This document shows positions 16,868 to 23,443 of a stretch of 29,074 nucleotides of DNA, piece by piece (position 1 is the stretch's first letter; each line of letters starts with the position of its first letter). The DNA is from Chlamydiota bacterium. GTDB lineage: Bacteria > Auribacterota > Tritonobacteria > UBA1439. Made by a program: the position numbers and the translations under genes. The stretch spans positions 1-29,074 of the forward strand of contig JAAYCL010000017.1 in NCBI GenBank assembly GCA_012729785.1, written 5' to 3'. The notes below the pieces were generated by a model that had not been told where the DNA came from, searched no databases, and saw nothing but the letters and a program-made list of their open reading frames with translations.

Positions 16868-17051
16868 CCGTGGAGATCGTTTCCCCCCGAGGCGCGCCGG
16901 CGGTCCTCGGCGGGGCGCTCTTTCGCGGTGGGCGACCGAAACGGCGGGCCCGTCCGGTTCGTCTTCCCCATCCTGTCGTTCGCGGCCGAGCCGGCCGACG
17001 GCCCCTCCACGCGGCGGGGGATGCGGAAGGCGGGCGCGGCTTCGCAGACCG

Positions 17052-18089
17052 CTACGCCTCGGGCGGGGGGCCGCCGATCTGCGTCTTCACGAACCAGTAC
17101 ACCCCCCACCCGAGCGCCGCCGCGGCGGCGATGAGCAGCAGTCTCCTTCCGCGCCCGGCGGCCTTCTCCACGGGGGGGGCGACGGCGGGCGGGGCGGTTG
17201 GCGCGGGCATGGCCGTGGCCGTGGCCGCCGGTTTCGGGGTCGCCTTCGCGAAGGCGCTCGCGAGGAGGGCCTTCGCCCGGGCGTCGCGCTCCTTCTTCTC
17301 CTTCGCCCCCGCGACCACCGCGATGAACCGGTTTCCGCCGCGCGCGGCGGTGGCGACGACCGAGTATCCGCCGAGCCTGAAGTAACCGGTCTTGAGCCCG
17401 TCGCAGCCGGGGAAGACGCCGAGGAGCCGGTTGTGGTTCCGCATCTCGAACGAATCGCCGCGGAACCCGCGGACCTGGGTCGAGGTGTACGCCAGGGCGC
17501 CGGGGCAGGCGGCGACGGCGCGCCCGAGAACGGCGAGGTCGCGCGGGGTGCTCAGATCCGGCTCCTTCCCCTTGTCGGGCGGAAGGCCGTGGACGGACGC
17601 GAAGCGCGTCGACGTCATCCCGAGTTTGTCCGCCTTCTCCTGCATCAGCCGCACGAACCCCTCCGTCGAACCCGCCACGTGCAGGGCGAGGGCGACGGCG
17701 GCGTCGTTCGCCGACTGGACCATCAGGGCGTAGAGGAGCTCCTCCACGGTGAAGGTCTCGTTCTCGGCGAGGTAGACCTGCGAGCCCCCGATGCGGGACG
17801 TCTCCGCCGTCGTCGTGACCGGCTCCTGAAGGTCGAGCGACTTCTCTCCGACCCGCTCCAGGATGATCAGCAGGTCCATCAGCTTCACGATGCTCGCCGG
17901 GTAGCACTCGGCGTCGGCGTTCTCCTCGAAGACCGTCCCGCCCGTCTCCGCGTCCACCACGATCGCCCCGACATACGGCGACCCGGTGCGCGGGGGGATC
18001 TCCGCGCGCGCGGCGGCCGCGGCGGGAGGGCGGAGCGAGGGGAGCAGCAGGACGGCGGACAGCAGGGCGGTGCGACAAAGTCCTTTCAC
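17052..18089 (-). CDS. D-alanyl-D-alanine carboxypeptidase (penicillin-binding protein, S11 family)
   Basis: A 345-residue low-molecular-weight penicillin-binding protein that should trim the terminal D-Ala from peptidoglycan stem peptides in the periplasm. Start is a GTG at 18089 with AAGGAG seven bases upstream. Signal peptide (about 1-27). The three catalytic motifs are intact: SIVK (Ser66, Lys69), SAN (126-128) and KTG (233-235). The PBP5 C-terminal beta domain is absent; instead an Ala/Pro-rich linker (about 282-312) leads to a C-terminal membrane helix (317-334) and a short tail. The protein would therefore be anchored at its C-terminus, in the manner of the amphipathic anchor of PBP5 but with a true helix. 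It has its own extended -10 at 18124. Confidence 0.93.
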   Translation of the reverse strand: MKGLCRTALLSAVLLLPSLRPPAAAAARAEIPPRTGSPYVGAIVVDAETGGTVFEENADAECYPASIVKLMDLLIILERVGEKSLDLQEPVTTTAETSRIGGSQVYLAENETFTVEELLYALMVQSANDAAVALALHVAGSTEGFVRLMQEKADKLGMTSTRFASVHGLPPDKGKEPDLSTPRDLAVLGRAVAACPGALAYTSTQVRGFRGDSFEMRNHNRLLGVFPGCDGLKTGYFRLGGYSVVATAARGGNRFIAVVAGAKEKKERDARAKALLASAFAKATPKPAATATAMPAPTAPPAVAPPVEKAAGRGRRLLLIAAAAALGWGVYWFVKTQIGGPPPEA

Positions 18090-18123
18090 CGATTTCTCCT
18101 TGTTTCCGGTATCGGGGAAGGGA

Positions 18124-18151
18124 AGTCTACCAGAACCGCCCCTCCGTTCAA
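18124..18151 (-). promoter_or_regulatory. Extended -10 promoter for the D,D-carboxypeptidase gene
   Basis: On the minus strand TTGAAC (18146-18151), spacer 16, then TAGACT (18124-18129) preceded by TGG. The -35 overlaps the stop codon of the upstream membrane-protein gene. Confidence 0.5.
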
Positions 18152-18798
18152 CGCTTTTCAAAGCCGCGAAGCGGCGCCGGTACCGCGCACGGGCGGTGCG
18201 CCCGCCGCGCCGCGGCCCGCGAGACCCGCCACAGCCACCAGCCGCACGCGCAGAGCGCGCCGGCGGGGTCGATCAGATAGTCCCACAGATTCTCGGCTTC
18301 CAACGCCCCCAGGTCGAACGCCGCGAGCGCGGCGAGCGCGGTGAATGCCGCGCCGCGGCGCCCCGTGCGCCACGCCCAGACGGAGAATGCGAGCACGCAT
18401 GCGGCCGGCAGCAGCGGACGGTAGCCGGTCCGGTAGAGGTCCCACGGCACGGCGCCCGCGGCAGCGGGGTAGAGCGCCAGGGCGGAGACCGCCGCCGCCG
18501 CGGCGAGCGCCGAGAGGTCTCTTCGGGAGAGGAAGGATTTCCCCCCCGCCGCCAGGCACGCCGCCGCGGCGAGGGCGGCCAGGGTAACCACGCTCAGCTC
18601 CCCGACGGCGCCGCGGATATGGGCGTACAGGGGGAGCCCCCCGGCCGGCACGGCGAGGCACGCCGCGCCGGCGGCCGCGAGCAGGAGGCGGGGGAGGCGC
18701 CCCGGTCCGAGGAGCCGCCCGAACGAAGCAGACGCGGCGGCGAGGGCGAGGGCGGGGCCGAGGGCCGCGAGGAGCTGTTCGAGGAGGGGGGGCCGCAT
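18148..18798 (-). CDS. Polytopic membrane protein of unknown function
   Basis: A 216-residue Ala/Leu-rich protein with about six predicted membrane helices, for example LLEQLLAALGPALALAAASA, LPRLLLAAAGAACLAVPAGG, VVTLAALAAAACLAAGG and FTALAALAAFDLGAL. Near the C-terminus it has a conserved-looking ENLWDYLIDPAGALCACGWWLWR. I do not recognise the family. Its ATG shares one base with the stop of the sialidase-like gene (TGATG), so the two are coupled and probably work together. The coding frame was chosen over longer overlapping frames because it starts exactly at this junction and is hydrophobic throughout. Confidence 0.7.
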   Translation of the reverse strand: MRPPLLEQLLAALGPALALAAASASFGRLLGPGRLPRLLLAAAGAACLAVPAGGLPLYAHIRGAVGELSVVTLAALAAAACLAAGGKSFLSRRDLSALAAAAAVSALALYPAAAGAVPWDLYRTGYRPLLPAACVLAFSVWAWRTGRRGAAFTALAALAAFDLGALEAENLWDYLIDPAGALCACGWWLWRVSRAAARRAHRPCAVPAPLRGFEKR

Positions 18799-19964
18799 CA
18801 GAGCGCCTCCAGCCATGCGCGGTTGAAGCGGACGTGCCGGATGCGGGCACGGTTCCACGAGTAGACGAGGTGAAAGGTCCCGTCGCTGGCCTCGATCAGG
18901 AACGGGTATGAGAAGCCAAGCGTCTCCTCCCCATCCCCCGCCCGCGCGAACTCGTACACATCCTCCCACGTCTCGCCCCCGTCCCGGGACCGGGCGAGGC
19001 CGAGGTTGTCGCGGTCGTACTCCATGGTGTTGTAGGCGAGCCAGAGCGTCCCGTCCCGCGACCGCACCGCGCTCACCGAGGAGTTCGGATTGGGGAGCCC
19101 CGTCAGGGCGGGCCTCGACCAGCGCCGCCCCCCGTCTGCGGAGCGCGACCGGAGCAGGCGCCGTTCCGGCATTCCGCTCTGGCGCAGAAAGGCCACCGCC
19201 CGGGCGTCGTCCAGCGGCACCACGGACGGCTGCAGCGAGGAGCGGCCCCACGAGATCCGGCGTTCGTCGCGCACGGAGCCGTCCGGTCCCAGGACGAGCA
19301 GCGCCCCGAACTTCCCGATCAGTTCGTGGTACACCGGCAGGCCGATCGAGCCGTCGCGGTACCGCACCGCGCCGCAGCGCACGAGCGTCCCCATGTTGAG
19401 GATCGGACAGGTGACGAGGCGTTGCGCCCTGCTCCACGCGCGCCCGTCGTCGTGCGAGACCTTCACGTTGAGCGCCCCCCCCGACCAGCCGCCGACGGAG
19501 ACGGTGACGTAGAAGAGCCGCAGCCGCCCGTTTTCATCGCGGTGGAGCACGGCGTTGCCGATCTTCCGCACGCTCCGGCCGAGCTCGGCGCCGGTGGCGG
19601 CCGCGTCAGTGATGAAGCAGGGGGAGGACCACCGGCCGGAGCGGCGATCCCACGATGCGGTGTACAGGGCGACATCGGCGGAGCCCTCCTCGACCCCCGC
19701 GTACCAGACCGCCAGCAGATCCCCGCCCCCGAGCTCGACGAGCGCGGGGCAGTGGGCGGTCTGCAACGGCTCCTCCGGGTCGATGAACTCCTCCCGGTAG
19801 AGCGGGCGCCCGGCGGGAGCCGACGGCGGAGCGGACGGCGCGACATCGAACCCGGCGGGGGGCGGGGCGGTGACGGCCTTGAAGAGGGGCGGGAAACCGG
19901 CGAGGCAGAAGAGGACCACGAAGGCGAGACGGGGGGCGGCGCCGCGCAACGCTCGTGCCTTCAT
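18798..19964 (-). CDS. BNR-repeat sialidase-like protein
   Basis: A 388-residue six-bladed-propeller protein of the sialidase/neuraminidase superfamily (COG4692-like). A membrane anchor or signal segment lies at about 12-31. Three Asp boxes are clear: SHDDGRAW (170-177), SADGGRRW (275-282) and SRDGGETW (326-333). Strand-turn segments such as CPALVELGGGDLLAVWYAG and YPFLIEASDGTFHLVYSW are typical. The catalytic Arg triad, Tyr and Glu of true sialidases cannot be assigned with confidence, though HELIGKFG and EYDRDNLG are in suitable places. It could therefore be a glycoside hydrolase or a carbohydrate-binding propeller. GGAGGTGG precedes the ATG, and TGATATACT lies at 19993. It is coupled to a polytopic membrane protein. 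Confidence 0.85.
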   Translation of the reverse strand: MKARALRGAAPRLAFVVLFCLAGFPPLFKAVTAPPPAGFDVAPSAPPSAPAGRPLYREEFIDPEEPLQTAHCPALVELGGGDLLAVWYAGVEEGSADVALYTASWDRRSGRWSSPCFITDAAATGAELGRSVRKIGNAVLHRDENGRLRLFYVTVSVGGWSGGALNVKVSHDDGRAWSRAQRLVTCPILNMGTLVRCGAVRYRDGSIGLPVYHELIGKFGALLVLGPDGSVRDERRISWGRSSLQPSVVPLDDARAVAFLRQSGMPERRLLRSRSADGGRRWSRPALTGLPNPNSSVSAVRSRDGTLWLAYNTMEYDRDNLGLARSRDGGETWEDVYEFARAGDGEETLGFSYPFLIEASDGTFHLVYSWNRARIRHVRFNRAWLEAL

Positions 19965-19992
19965 CGATCCACCTCCCTCCCGCCGCCGCGGC

Positions 19993-20021
19993 AGTATATC
20001 ACACGCCGGGGCGCCTGTCCG
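19993..20021 (-). promoter_or_regulatory. Extended -10 promoter for the sialidase-like operon
   Basis: Minus strand: CGGACA (20016-20021), 17-base spacer, TATACT (19993-19998) preceded by TGA. It is one of the best promoters in the window. Confidence 0.6.
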
Positions 20022-20033
20022 GCCCGGGGCCCC

Positions 20034-21881
20034 CTACCCCTGGAACACGACGCGCATCTCGCACCGATCACAGTCGAACTCGAGCCGGTGCCTCCGCCGC
20101 GCATCCGCGAGGAAGAGCGGGGCGGCCGACGGCGGCCCCTCCCCTCCCCGCCGCGGACAGAGGCCGAGCCGTTTCCGCACGCAGGCGCGGGCGGTGAGGA
20201 CGGTCGTGCCCGCCGGGACGCCCGAGAGCTCGAGCGCATCGGCGACGACGACGGCCCCGTGGCGGGCGTAGAAGCGCCGCGCGAGCCTGTTCGAGACATT
20301 GAGGCGGTGGTCGCGCTCCTCCCCGGGATAGGGGACGCGGTTCGGAACGATCGCGCGGGCCTTGCCCGGGCGCGCGGGCGAACGCGCCTCGTCGAGGCGG
20401 GCGACGAGTTCCCGGCGCATCGCGTTCAAAAACGACGCCTTGAGCAGCAGCGGGCGACTGAGCGCCGCGTCGACGGCGGAGGCCGCGTAGGGGGTCCCCC
20501 CCAGTTTCGAGAAGTGGGCTTGGATGGCGGCGGCCGCCTTGGCGATGCTCCGGGCGGGCACCTTCTCCGCCGCCGCCTCGACGCGCGCCGCGACGCCGCG
20601 CGGGTCCGTCGCCACCGCGGAGAAACCTGCGCGGGTCTCGCGGAACACGACGCGAACGGGGATCCTCCGCGTCGGCGGGGTGCGCGACAAGGCCGCGAGG
20701 AACCCCCGATCGCGGTTGCGGTAGAGCGCGGCGCCGGCGCAGAAGATCCGCGGGTCCCGGGGGTAGATCCGCTCCCCCCGCGCGCGCGTCACGAAGGTGC
20801 CGCGGAGCGCGCCGCGGCGGTCGAAGAGGCAGATGCCGTCGCCGTTGTTCAGCGAGGCGCCCCCGCGCAGGATAAAATGGTCTTTGCGCACGGCCGCCAC
20901 CGTCCCGACCGGTTTCCCTATCGACTTGGGCGTCAGCGGAAAGACGGCGTCCTCCGGGCGCCCTTCGATGCAGTACCCCGTCCGCCCGCGGCTGAAGGTC
21001 CGTTCCGGGTCCGGCTCGAAGGAGAGCGAGACCTCGCCGTCGGAGGCCCGCGCGAGGCCGGGGACGGAGCCGATGACCGCGTCGAGCGCACGGCGGCAGT
21101 AGGCGGTCATGTTCGAGACGTATGCGGCGTCCTTGAGGCGCCCCTCGATCTTGAAGGCGGTGACGCCCGCCTGGACGAGATCGAGCAGGCGCGGAACGAG
21201 GTCGAGGTCCCTGAGCGACAGCGGGTGCCGGTCCCGCTCGAGGATCCGACCGCCGGCATCCTCGACCGAGTAGCGCCCCCGGCACGGCTGCGCGCACTCC
21301 CCCCGGTTGGCGCTCCGGCCGCAGACGGCGAGACTGAACCGGCACTGCCCGCTCACCCCCGCGCAGAGCGCCCCCGCGATGAAACACTCGAGTTCGACCG
21401 CCGTGCGGGCGCGGATCTCCCGGATCTCATCGAGGGTGAGCTCGCGGGCGAGGATGACGCGGCTGAAACCGACCTCCTCGAGAAACCTCGCCTTCCGCCC
21501 GTCGCGGATGTCGGCCTGCGTGCTCGCGAAGAGGGGGATCGGCGGGAGGTCCATCTCCAGGATCCCCATGTCCTGGACGATCAGGGCGTCGGCGCCGGCG
21601 GCGTACAGCTCGTGGATCAGCTCCCGCGCCGCGTCGAGCTCGGCGTCGTAGAGGACGGTGTTCAGCGCCGCGTAGACCCGCGCGTGGAACCGGTGGGCGT
21701 AGTCGGCGAGGCGGCGTATCTCCTCCGTCGGGTTCCCCGCGGCGAGGCGCGCCCCGAACGCCCGGGCCCCGATGTAGACGGAATCGGCCCCCGCGTCGAT
21801 CGCGGCGACCCCGCACGCGAGATCCCGCGCCGGCGCCGAAAGCTCCAGCGCGCGCGCCGCACATCCCTTCCCGGCGGCCAT
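20034..21881 (-). CDS. rlhA: U32-family protein, RlhA-like (23S rRNA hydroxylation)
   Basis: A 615-residue U32 family protein. Despite the peptidase name, E. coli members act in RNA hydroxylation: RlhA on 23S rRNA C2501 and TrhP on tRNA U34. The U32 signature is present at about 164-183 (ELECFIAGALCAGVSGQCRF), with further Cys at 187, 196 and 200. The N-terminus (LELSAPARDLACGVAAIDAG) is the usual U32 TIM-barrel start. The C-terminal half carries what looks like DUF3656 (KLGGTPYAASAVDAALSRPL, ASFLNAMRRELVARL), and the end has FDCDRCEM. Length and DUF3656 favour RlhA over TrhP. It is transcribed divergently from uvsE across a palindromic promoter. Single-gene unit; the ribosome site is a plain G-run. 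Confidence 0.85.
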   Translation of the reverse strand: MAAGKGCAARALELSAPARDLACGVAAIDAGADSVYIGARAFGARLAAGNPTEEIRRLADYAHRFHARVYAALNTVLYDAELDAARELIHELYAAGADALIVQDMGILEMDLPPIPLFASTQADIRDGRKARFLEEVGFSRVILARELTLDEIREIRARTAVELECFIAGALCAGVSGQCRFSLAVCGRSANRGECAQPCRGRYSVEDAGGRILERDRHPLSLRDLDLVPRLLDLVQAGVTAFKIEGRLKDAAYVSNMTAYCRRALDAVIGSVPGLARASDGEVSLSFEPDPERTFSRGRTGYCIEGRPEDAVFPLTPKSIGKPVGTVAAVRKDHFILRGGASLNNGDGICLFDRRGALRGTFVTRARGERIYPRDPRIFCAGAALYRNRDRGFLAALSRTPPTRRIPVRVVFRETRAGFSAVATDPRGVAARVEAAAEKVPARSIAKAAAAIQAHFSKLGGTPYAASAVDAALSRPLLLKASFLNAMRRELVARLDEARSPARPGKARAIVPNRVPYPGEERDHRLNVSNRLARRFYARHGAVVVADALELSGVPAGTTVLTARACVRKRLGLCPRRGGEGPPSAAPLFLADARRRHRLEFDCDRCEMRVVFQG

Positions 21882-21904
21882 GCGCCCCCCGTTTTCCCCG
21901 TCCC

Positions 21905-21935
21905 TTGCCCCGCCCCCGAAGGCGGAGTATACTCC
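21905..21935. promoter_or_regulatory. Palindromic divergent promoter between rlhA-like and uvsE genes
   Basis: GGAGTATACTCC (21924-21935) is a perfect 12-base palindrome that contains TATACT on both strands. For uvsE, TTGCCC (21905-21910) gives a -35 at 17 bases spacing. The same element read on the minus strand would serve the U32 gene. It may be a shared bidirectional promoter or an operator over the -10. Confidence 0.5.
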
Positions 21936-22043
21936 ATCCGTTGATAGGTGCGCACGCGTTCATCCACGCGCAGGCGGCGCCGGTCGTGTACCGGCACACG
22001 GAACCCGCCTCTTCGCGACGAGGGGCGGCGCATCGAGGCGGGC

Positions 22044-22925
22044 ATGAGGATCGGCTACCCCTGCGTCAATCTCGGCATCGGCTGCACGAGCGCCCGCACC
22101 TTCCGCCTGCGCTCCTACTCCGCCGCGCTCTTGCAGGAGAAGCTCGCCGGGAACCTCGACTGCCTTCGCGACACGCTCGACTGGAACGCCGCCCGCGGGA
22201 TCCTCTTCTTCCGCATCACCTCGGACCTCGTCCCGTTCGCCTCGCACCCGGTCTGCCGCTTCGACTGGAGGCGCAGGTTCAAACGCGACCTCGCCGGCAT
22301 CGGCGCACGCATCCGGCGGAAACGGATGCGCGTCTCGATGCACCCGGACCAGTTCACGCTCATCAACTCCCCGGACCGCGGCATCTTCCTGCGGAGCGTC
22401 CGGGAGCTTCGCTACCACGCGGAGCTGCTCGACGCGATGGAACTCGGCGCGTCGGCGAAGCTGCAGATCCATGTCGGCGGGGTGTACGGCGACCGCGAGG
22501 CCGCGATGCGATGCTTCGTCTCGAGGTACCGGGAGCTCCCGCCGGCGGTCCGACGGCGGCTCGTCATCGAGAACGACGAGCGATGCTGGCCGCTCGCCGA
22601 CTGCCTCGCGATCCACCGGCACACCGGCGTCCCGGTCGTCTGCGACGTGTTCCACCACCAGATCCTCAACCGGGGGGAGACGGTCGCGGAGGCGCTCCGC
22701 CTCGCCGCGAAAACGTGGGGGAGGCGCGACGGCCCGCCGATCGTCGATTTCAGCGCCCAGGCGCCCGGAAAGCGCCCCGGGACGCACGCCGCGAGCCTCC
22801 CGCCCGCCGCCTTCAAACGCTTCCTCGACGACGCCCGGCCGCTCGACCTCGACCTGATGCTCGAGATCAAGGACAAGGAGCGGAGCGCCCTGCGCGCCCT
22901 CCGCATCGTCTCCGCGCCCCGCTGA
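22044..22925 (+). CDS. uvsE: UV damage endonuclease UvsE/UvdE
   Basis: A 293-residue UVDE-family endonuclease, which nicks DNA 5' to cyclobutane dimers and other lesions in an alternative excision repair pathway, using a metal cluster in a TIM barrel. The start at 22044 gives the family-typical opening MRIGYPCVNLGIGC. Key motifs: SMHPDQFTLINSP, HVGGVYGDREAA, VIENDERCW and VCDVFHHQ, which hold the metal ligands, and the late IVDFSAQ and LEIKDKE segments. Length is normal. The upstream in-frame Met at 21948 adds an Arg/Thr-rich tail with no family match. It is divergent from the rlhA-like gene. Nothing is cotranscribed, and the downstream segment is a decayed gene. Confidence 0.95.
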   Translation: MRIGYPCVNLGIGCTSARTFRLRSYSAALLQEKLAGNLDCLRDTLDWNAARGILFFRITSDLVPFASHPVCRFDWRRRFKRDLAGIGARIRRKRMRVSMHPDQFTLINSPDRGIFLRSVRELRYHAELLDAMELGASAKLQIHVGGVYGDREAAMRCFVSRYRELPPAVRRRLVIENDERCWPLADCLAIHRHTGVPVVCDVFHHQILNRGETVAEALRLAAKTWGRRDGPPIVDFSAQAPGKRPGTHAASLPPAAFKRFLDDARPLDLDLMLEIKDKERSALRALRIVSAPR

Positions 22926-22960
22926 CCCCCGCGACGCGCCGGGCCGTCCGTGACGACTAG

Positions 22961-23432
22961 TTCGCGGAGCGTTGTGCCTCCGACGGCGCGCTCGAGGCGC
23001 GCCTCGACGGGGCCGATCCCCCCGGCGTCTCCGACGCGGCGTTCGCCGCGGGCGGCATCGCGCTGTATACGGGGGGCGTCCCCGCGACAGTTCCGCGCGC
23101 GCGCCCGCCGAAACGGCGCTCTTCCCGGTGTACGCGTACCGCCGGCGGGAGAAAATCGTTCTGTCACCGGCGGCTGCGTGTACCGAAGCGGCTCCATCCC
23201 GCTTTTGGAGGGTGCCTGCCTGTTCGCGGATTTCCGCACGGCGAGGCTAAGGAGTCTTCGCCGCGCAGGGGGGGCGGGTGCCGGGCTTCGCCGACCGCGC
23301 CGCCGGGCTCTCGTTGGGGCGGCGTGCGCCGCGATCACCCCGGTCACCTCGTTCGGCGGGGACGCGGAGGGCGAGGTGTACCTCTGCGATCTCGAGGGGA
23401 CGATCCTGGAGATCGTTTCGCGCGTGGAATAG
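22961..23432 (+). pseudogene. Remnant of a PQQ/soluble sugar dehydrogenase-like gene
   Basis: A decayed gene read in three successive frames. About 22961-23095 reads a fragment with DGALEARLDGADPP and GGIALYTGGVPATVP, which I cannot place. Then about 23116-23150 reads ALFPVYAYRRRE in another frame. From about 23150 the third frame reads ENRSVTGGCVYRSGSIPLL, ACLFADFRTARLRSL and SFGGDAEGEVYLCDLEGTI, which is the C-terminal pattern of soluble glucose/sorbosone (PQQ-type) dehydrogenases: PVY.Y, SVTGG.VYRG, Y.F.D, then SFGED..GE.Y..D..GTI. The N-terminal catalytic part is missing. The stop codon is 12 bases from the convergent transporter gene. Confidence 0.7.
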
Positions 23433-23443
23433 CGGTCGGCCGC

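Noticed and set aside
19326-21944. 872-codon plus-strand frame across the sialidase and U32 genes
   Set aside because: It spans two well-supported minus-strand genes and the gap between them, with shadow-type composition.
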